NCBI GenBank assembly: GCA_902773135.1
Contig: CACYDP010000036.1
Span: forward strand, 37,931-101,930
DNA length: 64,000 nucleotides
Origin: an uncultured Ruminococcus sp.
GTDB taxonomy: Bacteria > Bacillota > Clostridia > Oscillospirales > Acutalibacteraceae
Direction: 5' to 3'
Of this stretch, positions 42,786 to 52,264 are shown piece by piece; positions within the stretch are counted from its first letter, which is position 1, and each line of letters begins with the position of its first letter. The notes under the pieces were generated by a model. It did not search any database. It saw nothing but the letters and a program-made list of their open reading frames with translations, and was not told the origin of the DNA. Made by a program: the position numbers and the translations under genes.

Positions 42786-43906
42786 AAAAATTAACCGCTG
42801 TCGCTTTGACGGTTCTTCTATGGTATCTGGGCGGTATGTATCAAAATCATACACTGATGGCATTTTCCATATGTGCGGCGGTCGTTGTTGTCATTCTTCT
42901 GATCACCTCTATATTGATGTGCCGCAATGTCAGCTTATCAATACCAAATCAAGTCAGAACCGCCTATAAACATACCGAAAAAGCCGTCAGCATACGTGCA
43001 GTCAACAAAGGTATCCTGCCCGTCAGCAAAATGGGCATAGTACTGAAAATTAATTATACCGGCAACAATAAAAAATTCAGAAAACGCTTTTACGGTAATA
43101 TCAGCGGAAAAAAAATCAGCCGCTCGGCTTCTCCGGAGCAAAACGATATGGAATTTTATTTCACATCTCCTTACTGCGGTCCGGTCGATATATCACTGAA
43201 AAGACTGACCGTTTACGACTGGCTCTCCATTTTTGCATTTTCAAAGTTTATGAATCAGAAAGAAACGTTCTGCGTTATGCCGTTTAACCGCAATATCCAG
43301 ATCGCAATGCCGCCGGTGGGAGATTACACCGGCGATCCCGTCACCCTTTCCAATTCGGACAAAAAAGGCAACGATTTCAGCGAAATCCGTCAGATCAGGG
43401 AATACCGCAGCGGCGATCTGTACAGACATATCCATCAGAACTATACGGCTCGGACAGGTATATTGTGGATAAAAGACTATATGAAAGAAAATGATTTCAT
43501 TTTTGATTTTGTTTTGGACACTTGTGATTCCGGAGAACCGAGTATAGAACATTCTGATGCTTTTTTTGATATATCCTACAATATTATTTCCGCACTTATA
43601 CAAAACGAAGCCATCGTGATCTTACATTGGTTCAACAAAGACACCAACCACATCGAAACACACTGCATTGCAGCTGCTGAACAGCTTGACCGGGTATTTC
43701 AGAAATTCATTATGACAAATACAAAATGCACTCCTGATGATATTTCGGTCATCTATTCGACCATCAGCCCGAACAAAATGGTTTTTAACACTAACCTTGA
43801 ATGGTACTTTGCAGAAAGTGCGGTGTATCGGTTCGATGAAAACGATTTTGAAAATGAACTTATCAATCATATTTTTACATTGCAGATGAGGGGTGAGCAT
43901 CATTAA
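42782..43906 (+). CDS. DUF58 membrane protein
   Basis: A 374-aa protein with two N-terminal membrane helices (about 5-40), then a beta-rich domain and the DUF58 core (DFSEIRQIREYRSGDLYRHI) with a von Willebrand A-like end (DFVLDTCDSG). It is coupled to MoxR by ATGA overlap and to the transglutaminase-like gene by 14 bases. Members help MoxR assemble or insert cofactors or envelope proteins; the target is unknown. Confidence 0.88.
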   Translation: MKKLTAVALTVLLWYLGGMYQNHTLMAFSICAAVVVVILLITSILMCRNVSLSIPNQVRTAYKHTEKAVSIRAVNKGILPVSKMGIVLKINYTGNNKKFRKRFYGNISGKKISRSASPEQNDMEFYFTSPYCGPVDISLKRLTVYDWLSIFAFSKFMNQKETFCVMPFNRNIQIAMPPVGDYTGDPVTLSNSDKKGNDFSEIRQIREYRSGDLYRHIHQNYTARTGILWIKDYMKENDFIFDFVLDTCDSGEPSIEHSDAFFDISYNIISALIQNEAIVILHWFNKDTNHIETHCIAAAEQLDRVFQKFIMTNTKCTPDDISVIYSTISPNKMVFNTNLEWYFAESAVYRFDENDFENELINHIFTLQMRGEHH

Positions 43907-46319
43907 AAAAATTATCGTTAAAACTGTTTCCCAAGGAAAAACAAAAACACAAATCAAAAAGGAACGTGAACAGTTCCGCCAGACCGACAGTTCACCTATA
44001 CTGATCATACTGCATATTCTAGGTATGCTCGGAATCTGCACCGCTGTAAAAGATCTTGTCGGATTAAGATGGGAACTGTGGCTGATGCTGTGTGCTTTTA
44101 CCATACTGTTCAGTTTTATGTCATGGTATTTTTTCTTTAAACGCAAACAATATTTTATATATATGACTGCTCTGATCTGTATTTCCGGAGTCATCAGCAT
44201 CGTTCCTCAGATGTTTTATCTGATCGGTTTCATTAACAATAGCAGAAACTATGACTTCAACCTGATACTGTCAAGTCTGAGTGGTCCGACTATCATTACA
44301 TTTACGACACTGGCAATCTATCTGATGTTTTCGTTTGAATTTGTTTTGCGTATACACTCCATTCCGTTCCTGTTGGTAATGGCAATATTGATTCTCCCTC
44401 CGATTTTCGGAATCAATACCAACACAATGGCAGCCATTTTAACGGTACTGTTTCAGATCGCATTTACCGTTGTCAATATGTCAAGCTCCAAAAATATGAA
44501 AAAGAATCTGAAAATGAAACGTCCGGGCAAAGCCTCTGCCGCTGCAAGTTTGTTTATTGCTATTCTCATTGTACTGATGATGATACCGTCCTTTCCGATT
44601 GAACATCACAACGAAGACGAACTTTTTTCTTCGGTATATACTGCCGACGGATATATCAAAGACATCGTCGCACAGCTGTCCGGCAATTCCGACAATACTG
44701 TATCGGGCGGTAAGGTTGGCAGAGGAAATCTTCATCAGACAGGTCAGCCGCTGCTGTGGATCGGTTCCAACGCCAGACCAACCGAACAGCTTTATCTGCA
44801 TAATTTCAGAGGAGGATATTATCAGGACGAAGAATGGGCTGATATTCATAATTATGGTGCTGATTTTGCCGAAGTCCCTGTTTTCAGCATCTTTCGGGAA
44901 AAAGAATGGGAAAGGGATATTCTGAATTGGTATAACCAATATTCCAGCGATCCTGTGAATGATGTTTATTACAGATACGCACACCATAATAACAAAACAA
45001 AAACAAATGAAGAAAATATCTATACGATTGAAGAGCTTCCCGTCAACGATAATGAGATCAGCCTCAGTATGTTTGATATGAGCGGCACAGGCAACAATCC
45101 GATGTATCTGCCGTACAACACAAGATATTCTCAAGGCAGCTTGTCACAGAATATCCGTGAACAAGTCGATGCAGGTCAGCGGGTCTACGGCTACTCAACC
45201 AGCTATCTTCCCCGTTACTCCGCAAGTATGGAAGGAAAATGGAATGATGCTCCTGCCGCCGATTACTTTATCACACGCTATGAAGAGGAAGCAAAAAATT
45301 ATTATACCTCTTTTCCCGAAAAAGGCAATGAACGCCTCAGACAACTTTGCAGTGAAAATCAATTCGACAGCCTTGATGAAATCACTACATTTATTTTATA
45401 TACCCTGCAAACTCACGCACGATACAGTAAATCTCCCGGCACCGCTCCTTTTAACAAGGATATTGTAGATTATTTTCTGTTCGACAACGGAAAAGGCTAC
45501 TGCGTGCATTTTGCATCTGCTGCCGCCTTGATGTACAGAAGCTATGGTATTCCCGCACGATATGTATCAGGAGTGACCGTTTCTCCGAGCAGCTTTTCCT
45601 ATCACGAAGCAACGGATTCACGTTATCCCTATTCCTACACCTGCCAGGTAACAGACTATTCGGCACACGCATGGGTAGAAATTTTTCTAAGGGATTACGG
45701 TTGGGTAACCGTCGATGCTACCCCTACCGAAAATGGTACAATGAATGTCAGCTATCCCGGATATGACAAAGATGTAATGAACAGAATTATGGCAGAACAC
45801 GACTGGCACTTCAAAGACCGTTCGGGAAATGATTCTTCTGAAACCAATAACAGCAATACGGACAGCGAAGACAATGAGGATCATTCCTATACAGCAATCC
45901 TGTATATTTTGATAGCAGCAGCTGCTGCCATACTGCTCTATATCTTTGCACGATATGTATATCTGATACGTCAATATCCTAAGCGAAACAGCCGCAGTAT
46001 GTTTGACCTCATGATCCGGTCACTGCATTTCTGCGGAACAATGAAAGGTCTTTATGGTCTGGAAGAGGAATTTGCAAAACAGCTGAGCGAAAATATTCCT
46101 GTCGTGAGCATTGAGGACTGCGATCAGCTGATCGAAACGATGCTGATGATCAACTACTCCAATCATCAACCGTCCAAAGAGGATAATGATTTTGTGCATA
46201 GTCTATGCACCGAGATCATCTCTTATCTGTATCATCACAAAATGCCGGTTCCGAAAAAACTGCTGTACAAATTCCGGTTCGGATACAGCAGTAAATTCCA
46301 TACACCTCCTTCGCGTTAG
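43893..46319 (+). CDS. TgpA-like membrane transglutaminase-domain protein
   Basis: An 808-aa protein with six or so N-terminal helices (about residues 25-230), a large extracytoplasmic part and a last helix near 675. The transglutaminase-like triad is Cys536 in GKGYCVHFASAAALMYRSYG, His about 591 in AHAWVEIF and Asp about 608 in TVDATPTE. The C-terminal cytoplasmic tail is helical. The start is GTG at 43893, close behind GATGAGGG. A terminator follows at 46323-46370. The role is inferred from the conserved MoxR-DUF58-TgpA neighbourhood. Confidence 0.88.
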   Translation: MSIIKKIIVKTVSQGKTKTQIKKEREQFRQTDSSPILIILHILGMLGICTAVKDLVGLRWELWLMLCAFTILFSFMSWYFFFKRKQYFIYMTALICISGVISIVPQMFYLIGFINNSRNYDFNLILSSLSGPTIITFTTLAIYLMFSFEFVLRIHSIPFLLVMAILILPPIFGINTNTMAAILTVLFQIAFTVVNMSSSKNMKKNLKMKRPGKASAAASLFIAILIVLMMIPSFPIEHHNEDELFSSVYTADGYIKDIVAQLSGNSDNTVSGGKVGRGNLHQTGQPLLWIGSNARPTEQLYLHNFRGGYYQDEEWADIHNYGADFAEVPVFSIFREKEWERDILNWYNQYSSDPVNDVYYRYAHHNNKTKTNEENIYTIEELPVNDNEISLSMFDMSGTGNNPMYLPYNTRYSQGSLSQNIREQVDAGQRVYGYSTSYLPRYSASMEGKWNDAPAADYFITRYEEEAKNYYTSFPEKGNERLRQLCSENQFDSLDEITTFILYTLQTHARYSKSPGTAPFNKDIVDYFLFDNGKGYCVHFASAAALMYRSYGIPARYVSGVTVSPSSFSYHEATDSRYPYSYTCQVTDYSAHAWVEIFLRDYGWVTVDATPTENGTMNVSYPGYDKDVMNRIMAEHDWHFKDRSGNDSSETNNSNTDSEDNEDHSYTAILYILIAAAAAILLYIFARYVYLIRQYPKRNSRSMFDLMIRSLHFCGTMKGLYGLEEEFAKQLSENIPVVSIEDCDQLIETMLMINYSNHQPSKEDNDFVHSLCTEIISYLYHHKMPVPKKLLYKFRFGYSSKFHTPPSR

Positions 46320-46321
46320 CT

Positions 46322-46370
46322 AAAAAACACTTTGTAAATGCCTTTATACCAGCGTTTACAAAGTGTTTTT
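46322..46370 (+). terminator. Terminator of the MoxR-DUF58-TgpA operon
   Basis: AAAAACACTTTGTAAA at 46323-46338 pairs with TTTACAAAGTGTTTTT at 46355-46370. Confidence 0.9.
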
Positions 46371-46402
46371 TCAATCAAGCGAATTTGTACAATTTAAAAT
46401 GG

Positions 46403-46431
46403 TTTACAATTGTAACAAAATATGATATAAT
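46403..46431 (+). promoter_or_regulatory. Promoter of the citrate synthase gene
   Basis: TTTACA, 17-base spacer, TATAAT, about 50 bases before the start. Confidence 0.75.
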
Positions 46432-46481
46432 AGTGTTGTTTAGTGGAAAATAATTGATAGAAAATACTGGAGATGATAAAT

Positions 46482-47849
46482 TTGAAAAACGAAGAATTAT
46501 ATAAGATTACGCAGGAATTAATAGATCTAAGCGAACTGTGTAAGAAAAACGGAAAAATCGAACGTGAACTTTATACCAAATATGATGTAAAAAGAGGTCT
46601 GCGTGATCTGAACGGCAAAGGCGTTCTGGCAGGTCTGACAGAAATTTCGGAAATATGCTCCAAAAAAAATGTAAACGGCGTGGAAACTCCCTGCGACGGT
46701 AAACTCTATTACAGGGGTGTTGATGTCGAAGATATTGTAAAAGGATTTATCGACGATGACAGATTCGGTTTTGAAGAAGTGGTTTATCTTTTGATATTCG
46801 GCAAACTCCCCAATCAGGAAGAATTTGAACAGATCAACCATTTGCTCGCCTTTTACCGCAATCTGCCTCGGTCTTTCACAAGAGATTTTATTCTTCAGGC
46901 ACCCGGTGCCGATATGATGAACGGTCTTGCACGAAGCGTTCTGACACTGTATTCCTATGATCCAAAAGCAGACGATACTTCGCTGCCGAATGTATTAAGA
47001 CAATGTTTGCAGCTGATCGCACTTTTTCCTGTTCTTTCCGTATACAGTTATCAGGCATATCAGCATTATCACAAAAACAGAAGTTTGTATATCCATCACC
47101 CCCGCCCTGATCTTTCCACTGCTGAAAACATACTGTATATGCTTCGTCCCGATTCAAAATATACCAAACTCGAAGCAAAACTTCTGGATATGTCACTGGT
47201 ACTCCACGCAGAACACGGCGGCGGCAACAACTCTACTTTTACCACGCACGTTGTCACATCTTCCGGAACGGACACTTACTCGGCAATCGCAGCCGCTCTG
47301 GGTTCTCTGAAAGGTCCAAAGCACGGCGGTGCGAATATCAAGGTTGTGCAGATGTTTGATGATATGAAAAAGAATATCAATGACTATAACGATGAGGAAG
47401 AAGTAAGACGCTACCTCGTTAAGCTGCTTCACGGCGAAGCCTTTGACAATGCAGGACTGATTTATGGTATGGGTCATGCGGTATACTCCATTTCTGACCC
47501 GAGAGCAAGAGTGTTTAAATCCTTCGTAAAAAAACTGTCCGAAGAAAAAGGCAGACTGGACGAATTCAATCTTTATTCCCTTGTGGAACGTCTTGCACCT
47601 CAGGTCATTGCAGAAGAAAGAAAAATCTATAAAGGTGTCAGTGCTAACGTTGACTTTTACAGCGGCTTTGTTTACAGTATGCTTGACCTGCCGAAAAAAC
47701 TTTTTACACCTATCTTTGCTATTGCAAGAATCGCAGGCTGGTCGGCTCATCGTATGGAAGAGCTTGTTAACCCGAGCAAAATCATTCGTCCGGCATATAT
47801 GAATGTACACGAGCGGATTCCTTATGTGGATATTGACAAGAGAGATTAA
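46482..47849 (+). CDS. Citrate (Si/Re-side unspecified) synthase
   Basis: A 455-aa citrate synthase-family protein. The catalytic histidines lie in SLVLHAEHGGGNNSTF near residue 245 and in GMGHAVYSISDPRARVFK near 330, and the catalytic Asp in NVDFYSGFVY near 391. It is longer than the E. coli type, as in other Clostridia. The preferred start is TTG at 46482 with GGAG nine bases upstream; the in-frame ATG at 46473 abuts that site. It condenses acetyl-CoA with oxaloacetate; methylcitrate synthesis is an alternative. It is monocistronic. Confidence 0.92.
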   Translation: MKNEELYKITQELIDLSELCKKNGKIERELYTKYDVKRGLRDLNGKGVLAGLTEISEICSKKNVNGVETPCDGKLYYRGVDVEDIVKGFIDDDRFGFEEVVYLLIFGKLPNQEEFEQINHLLAFYRNLPRSFTRDFILQAPGADMMNGLARSVLTLYSYDPKADDTSLPNVLRQCLQLIALFPVLSVYSYQAYQHYHKNRSLYIHHPRPDLSTAENILYMLRPDSKYTKLEAKLLDMSLVLHAEHGGGNNSTFTTHVVTSSGTDTYSAIAAALGSLKGPKHGGANIKVVQMFDDMKKNINDYNDEEEVRRYLVKLLHGEAFDNAGLIYGMGHAVYSISDPRARVFKSFVKKLSEEKGRLDEFNLYSLVERLAPQVIAEERKIYKGVSANVDFYSGFVYSMLDLPKKLFTPIFAIARIAGWSAHRMEELVNPSKIIRPAYMNVHERIPYVDIDKRD

Positions 47850-47853
47850 TCAC

Positions 47854-47896
47854 AAAAAAATCTTTCTGCTTCTTTATGAGGCAGAAAGATTTTTTT
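47854..47896. terminator. Bidirectional terminator citrate synthase / F420-ligase-like gene
   Basis: AAAAAAATCTTTCTGC and its reverse complement GCAGAAAGATTTTTTT form a 16-base stem. Confidence 0.9.
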
Positions 47897-47898
47897 GA

Positions 47899-48669
47899 TT
47901 AATCCATATCATCTTTTTCTCCGTCGGTTTTGCGGATAATAATAAAGGGTGTCAATTCATCGTCCTGACCGGCAGGATTGTCACCAATCAGATCAATGAC
48001 ATATTCTTCGGGTTTATCGCTCAAATCGGGTGATACCGCCAGTATCTCGATATTCAGGTCATTGGCATCAGCAAGAATACAGCTGAAGCCGAGTTTTTCT
48101 TTAATAGAGGCACAAACTTTGTCGGGTTCTTTCGGATTCAAAACGGCAAGTGTATGATAGGTTTCAAATGCCGAGTGGCTGTAAAATCCGTCAATTCCCG
48201 CAACGTCCTGTCCGACAATCTGATAGAAGATACCCCTCTTATGAAAAATTTTTCCCACACCACTGCACAATGATGCCCACAGAACCAAGGGAAGTCCTTT
48301 CATATTAATGGCAAGCTGGAGCTTATACGGTTCGTTCATACCGATTCCGGCAGACGACTTCATAGCAAATTTGGAAAGAAACTTTGCCCAGAAACCAAGT
48401 TTGACATCTTTCATTTCTACGGTATTGTCCTGACACATAGAAATGACCTTTTCGCTCATACTGATAATATCGCCCTCTCGGTACAGAGGTCTTATATACT
48501 GTTCAAGCACTTTGAGGTAATCTTCTCCCCGCTCCACAAAATGCGTTGCAACCGCATAACGCTGATATTTTTCCCCGTTGATCTCACGTATTCCTCTCAC
48601 ATAATAAACGTGTCCGTCTTTTTCACGTTTTGTTTCATTATTATTTTTTACTTTTCTGTTTTCACTCAT
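47899..48669 (-). CDS. F420-0:gamma-glutamyl ligase-like protein
   Basis: A 256-aa protein similar in layout to CofE-type ligases: YIRPLYREGDIISMSEKVIS, a middle block AGIDGFYSHSAFETYHTLAV and the C-terminal ILADANDLNIEILA. Clostridia that make no F420 encode such homologues, whose reaction is unsettled. The ATG at 48669 has CAGGGGAC upstream. It stands alone between two terminators. Confidence 0.65.
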   Translation of the reverse strand: MSENRKVKNNNETKREKDGHVYYVRGIREINGEKYQRYAVATHFVERGEDYLKVLEQYIRPLYREGDIISMSEKVISMCQDNTVEMKDVKLGFWAKFLSKFAMKSSAGIGMNEPYKLQLAINMKGLPLVLWASLCSGVGKIFHKRGIFYQIVGQDVAGIDGFYSHSAFETYHTLAVLNPKEPDKVCASIKEKLGFSCILADANDLNIEILAVSPDLSDKPEEYVIDLIGDNPAGQDDELTPFIIIRKTDGEKDDMD

Positions 48670-48862
48670 TTTGTCCCCTGCTCCTATCCGATATAACAAA
48701 ATTTGCAGCATATAATTATGCATTCTACCAAAAATTTTCCTTACTTATAATACTACTCTTTATTTGCAAAATCAACCAAAAATTGCAATGCTCCAAAATC
48801 TTGTATATTGTCAATAAATCAATTCGTCCAAATGCCCGAACCTTGTTAAAAGTGAGTAAGAG

Positions 48863-48896
48863 CAAAACGCCCGATAAATGTTCATCATTCATCGGG
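48863..48896 (-). terminator. Terminator of yajC
   Basis: CCCGATAAAT and ATTCATCGGG pair with one G-U on the minus strand, followed by CGTTTTGC. Confidence 0.75.
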
Positions 48897-48906
48897 ACAG
48901 CTGCTG

Positions 48907-49329
48907 TCATTCTTCGGTTTTTTCCTCATCTTTTTTGGAGGACTTTTTCTTTTTTTCCTTTTTGTCATTATCGTCCTTTTTGGTATCCTTAGGCTGCTTA
49001 TCGGGAGTATCAACAGAAGAGATAGCCCATTTTCTGAATCTCATTCTGGTTTTGTCGCTTCCTGTTTCGAGCACAAATGTATCATCTTCACGAACAGCAA
49101 TCACTCTGCCGACAATTCCGCCGATGGTGGTAACATCATCACCTATTTCGATATTGTTGCGGAGTTCTTCTTCCTGCTGCTGTTTTTTCTTCTGCGGGCG
49201 AATGAACATAAAATATGCCGCACCGATCACCACGACCCATATACCGATGGTAATGACCATCTGCCATACATTCGTTTCCTGAGATGCATCTGCTGTTTTT
49301 GCTGCGGTATCGAGTAATTCAAAGAACAT
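48907..49329 (-). CDS. yajC: Preprotein translocase subunit YajC
   Basis: A 140-aa protein. One membrane helix (MVITIGIWVVVIGAAYFMFI) is followed by RPQKKKQQQ and GDDVTTIGGIVGRVIAV, which define YajC. The last 40 residues are a Lys/Asp/Glu-rich tail longer than usual. YajC associates with SecDF. The ATG at 49329 has GGAAGAGG upstream and a promoter at 49371-49399. It follows tgt by 184 bases, the common arrangement. Confidence 0.93.
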   Translation of the reverse strand: MFFELLDTAAKTADASQETNVWQMVITIGIWVVVIGAAYFMFIRPQKKKQQQEEELRNNIEIGDDVTTIGGIVGRVIAVREDDTFVLETGSDKTRMRFRKWAISSVDTPDKQPKDTKKDDNDKKEKKKKSSKKDEEKTEE

Positions 49330-49370
49330 TTTTCCTCTTCCTTTCAAAATATCAAATATCAGACGAATCT

Positions 49371-49399
49371 ATTATAACAATTTTTATAAAGTCTTTCAA
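49371..49399 (-). promoter_or_regulatory. Promoter of yajC
   Basis: Minus strand TTGAAA, 17-base spacer, TATAAT, about 45 bases before the ATG. Confidence 0.75.
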
Positions 49400-49460
49400 G
49401 AGAAAAACTTTATACTATCCCTACAATAAAAATAAATTCTTGTTAATTTTGCACAAATGA

Positions 49461-49508
49461 ATCAAACACAAGTCCTCTGCATTAACAGACATAGAACTTG
49501 TGTTTGAT
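49461..49508 (-). terminator. Hairpin after tgt
   Basis: ATCAAACACAAGT pairs with ACTTGTGTTTGAT. The T-run after it is poor, so termination may be partial. Confidence 0.5.
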
Positions 49509-49512
49509 TTAT

Positions 49513-50643
49513 TCAGATTCTCTTATCGAGAATTTCTTTATACTGATGATAAAAAATATCAAATTCATCATTTTCAATGGATTGCCGGATACGCATCAGC
49601 AAAGTATTATAAAAATAAACATTATGCATTACGCACAGACGCATCGCAAGCATTTCACCACTTTTAAAAAGATGGCGTATATACGCTCGGGTGAAATTTC
49701 TGCATACAGGACAGTCACACTGTGTATCTATCGGTTCGGTATCGAGAGAATATTTTTCATTCATCATATTGCGTCTGCCGCTCCAGGTAAAGACATTAGC
49801 GTGACGTGCATTTCTTGTAGGCATCACACAGTCAAACATATCAATTCCCCGTTTGACTGCTTCCAGAATATTAACGGGTGTTCCCACGCCCATCAGATAA
49901 CGAGGTTTGTTTTGGGGCATATGTTCTTCCACCACATCGATGGTGTGATACATTTCTTCGGCAGATTCCCCCACTGCCAAGCCGCCGATCGCATAGCCGT
50001 CCAGTTCCAGTTCGGCAATTCGTTTCATATGATCTGCTCTTATATCGTCATAGGTCGAACCCTGATTAATTCCGAAAAGCAGCTGATGAGGGTTGATCGT
50101 ATCTTCCCGGGCATTTAATTCCTGCATTTTTTGTTGGCATCTGCACAGCCATCTGAACGTTCTGTCGCAGGAACGTTTGGTGTAGTGATACTCAGCAGGA
50201 TTTTCGATACATTCATCAAAAGCCATCGCAATGGTAGAACCAAGATTCGACTGTATCGTCATACTTTCTTCGGGACCCATAAAAATTTTGTGTCCGTCAA
50301 TATGCGAAGCGAAGGTAACGCCTTCTTCCTTGATATTGCGGAGTTTTGCCAGTGAAAAAACCTGAAATCCGCCGCTGTCGGTCAGTATCGGACCGTCCCA
50401 TCGTGTAAACCGATGAACACCGCCGAGTTTTTTGACCGTTTCATCACCGGGTCTTAAATGCAGATGGTACGTATTGCACAGCTGAACCTGACACCTCAGT
50501 TCTTTCAGATCCAGTGCCGATACCGCACCCTTGATAGCACCACAAGTGGCAACATTCATAAAAGCCGGTGTCTGAACTGTACCGTGAACCGTATTGATTT
50601 CTCCTCGTCTTGCCTTGCCGTTCGTTTTAATCAGTTTATACAT
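49513..50643 (-). CDS. tgt: tRNA-guanine(34) transglycosylase
   Basis: A 376-aa enzyme that replaces guanine 34 with preQ1 in the anticodons of Asp, Asn, His and Tyr tRNAs. The catalytic Asp89 is in LTDSGGFQVFSLAK. The zinc site is Cys309-X-Cys311-X2-Cys314 with His340. GGTGTPVNILEAVKRG-like segment (MGVGTPVNILEAVKRGIDMF) and DCVMPTRNARHANVFT are conserved. It is preceded by a DUF2185-like gene 18 bases upstream on the same strand. Confidence 0.96.
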   Translation of the reverse strand: MYKLIKTNGKARRGEINTVHGTVQTPAFMNVATCGAIKGAVSALDLKELRCQVQLCNTYHLHLRPGDETVKKLGGVHRFTRWDGPILTDSGGFQVFSLAKLRNIKEEGVTFASHIDGHKIFMGPEESMTIQSNLGSTIAMAFDECIENPAEYHYTKRSCDRTFRWLCRCQQKMQELNAREDTINPHQLLFGINQGSTYDDIRADHMKRIAELELDGYAIGGLAVGESAEEMYHTIDVVEEHMPQNKPRYLMGVGTPVNILEAVKRGIDMFDCVMPTRNARHANVFTWSGRRNMMNEKYSLDTEPIDTQCDCPVCRNFTRAYIRHLFKSGEMLAMRLCVMHNVYFYNTLLMRIRQSIENDEFDIFYHQYKEILDKRI

Positions 50644-50661
50644 TTCAACAGTCCTTAAAAG

Positions 50662-51396
50662 TTATTCGGGCTTTTTCTCCTCAAAAGTAACACCGGGAAC
50701 TTTTGACTTGGAGGGGTCTTCTTTAGCAGCTTCTGCCGCATACTGTTTTCTTTCTTCCTCTGTTGTGAATTTAAGAGGATTATCATTAGCATCGATCAGA
50801 GCCGTCAGATTATTCTCCGTAACAACGGCAACCGTTCCCACCGGCATCTGCATTACTCGGAGAGCTTCTGAGCGGAATTTCAGAAATTCATAGCTGGGGA
50901 TTGTTTCATACTCATCAGACTGGTGATTATCTTCGTTTGGGTCGTTCAGGAGTCCGAAATACCAGCCCGAATCTCCATTTTTGGCAGCTTCGCTTCTGTT
51001 CAAATATACTTCCTTGGCATTTTTTGCCTCTTTCAGAACCAGAACGGTATCTTTAAACACCATCGGCTCCGGTTTAGACTTGGAACGCTGTACTGCTTCC
51101 ATCTGCATATTCTGCACCAACAGTGCGATTGTCACATTATCGGTTCTGTCCTTGGAGGGATCTGCTTTAAAGTCAGGAATCTGAACCACCCAGAACGGAT
51201 TTCCGTCATCGTCTTTTCTTTCATCAATATAATAATAGGACCAACCGAAACACATCACAAATTTTCCGTTGAATATATCGGTCTGGCTGCTGATCTGTGC
51301 CAATGTTTTCAAAATAGCGGCAGCCGCATTTTTCAGCGGGAGATCCATATACATTTTCAGAAGATGATCCTGTATCGTTGTTTCAAAAGTTATCAT
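50662..51396 (-). CDS. DUF2185-like protein
   Basis: A 244-aa soluble protein of unknown function. Its segment GDSGWYFGLLNDPNEDNHQS and later MQMPVGTVAVVTENN resemble DUF2185/Imm33 proteins (DSGW, PVGT), preceded by an unknown alpha/beta part (FVMCFGWSYYYIDERKDDDG). The C-terminal 40 residues are Lys/Glu-rich. The ATG at 51396 has AAAGGAAT upstream. It ends 18 bases before tgt, likely the same transcript. Assignment is tentative. Confidence 0.55.
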   Translation of the reverse strand: MITFETTIQDHLLKMYMDLPLKNAAAAILKTLAQISSQTDIFNGKFVMCFGWSYYYIDERKDDDGNPFWVVQIPDFKADPSKDRTDNVTIALLVQNMQMEAVQRSKSKPEPMVFKDTVLVLKEAKNAKEVYLNRSEAAKNGDSGWYFGLLNDPNEDNHQSDEYETIPSYEFLKFRSEALRVMQMPVGTVAVVTENNLTALIDANDNPLKFTTEEERKQYAAEAAKEDPSKSKVPGVTFEEKKPE

Positions 51397-51555
51397 TTTG
51401 TAACATTCCTTTCCATAAGTCAATCTTTAGTAATGCGGACAAACAATATAAATAATTTTATAACATTTAAACGAATATGTCAATAAAAACGAAATTTTTT
51501 AGGCAGGAATTCAGAAGCAATTTTTTCAAATATGCCTTATTTTAAAGAAACCTCA

Positions 51556-52035
51556 TCATCTGCTGTCATTCCGAAATGGTGTTTTCGTAAGGCTGACCCC
51601 CGGCAAATCAAGGTATGACGTTGCTTTGGGATTGATTGCTTCCGTCTTTTTGCGAAGACGATAAATAAAAATAAGCAAAAAAAGTGCTCCCCCACTGACA
51701 ACAAAAAACGTCCATAAACCTGTAAGTTCTTCAATGGTATAAATATATTGAGGATTGGAAGAATGAATTCTGATTTTTACCGTGTCGCCCGGCTTGAGCA
51801 GACGGTGCTCCTGTGTTGCGAAATAGGAATCATACATTTTTCCCTGATAGGTATAGTTCACGTGGATATAAGTGTTTTCATCTTCATCTCCTCCTAAATT
51901 GATTTTTGTAATCTGTGCATCATATTCTTCCGCAGAAGAAAACAGTACTGTCTTAGTGATTGCCGCAAACAAAATGATTGCTGTTACGATACAACATACA
52001 ATTATAATTCTTTTCAGATTTTTCAAAGAGATCAT
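51556..52035 (-). CDS. DUF3592-like membrane protein
   Basis: A 159-aa protein with two membrane helices (about 9-28 and 110-132) enclosing a beta-rich DUF3592-like domain (IHVNYTYQGKMYDSYFATQE, then LKPGDTVKIRIHSSNPQYIY), the same layout as the protein at 1032-1676 but without the Asn/Tyr tail. Function unknown. The ATG at 52035 has GGGTGA upstream. Confidence 0.6.
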   Translation of the reverse strand: MISLKNLKRIIIVCCIVTAIILFAAITKTVLFSSAEEYDAQITKINLGGDEDENTYIHVNYTYQGKMYDSYFATQEHRLLKPGDTVKIRIHSSNPQYIYTIEELTGLWTFFVVSGGALFLLIFIYRLRKKTEAINPKATSYLDLPGVSLTKTPFRNDSR

Positions 52036-52191
52036 CTTGATCACCCGCCGTTATTTTACCATTTGAAATTACTGTTATTATAACACAGTCATTATTTATC
52101 GTCAACCAATCACATACCTATTATATTTCTATCACATTCATCAAAGAAGTAACAATCAAGTATTTATTCAGGCGATCACTCATTATGAAAA

Positions 52192-52220
52192 TTGACAAGG
52201 ATAAAATTATATTATATAAT
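52192..52220 (+). promoter_or_regulatory. Promoter of mutS2
   Basis: TTGACA, 17-base spacer, TATAAT: full consensus. Confidence 0.85.
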
Positions 52221-52264
52221 ACGGTCAATATGTTATGCGACTTACTTTTTTAGATGAGGAAATA

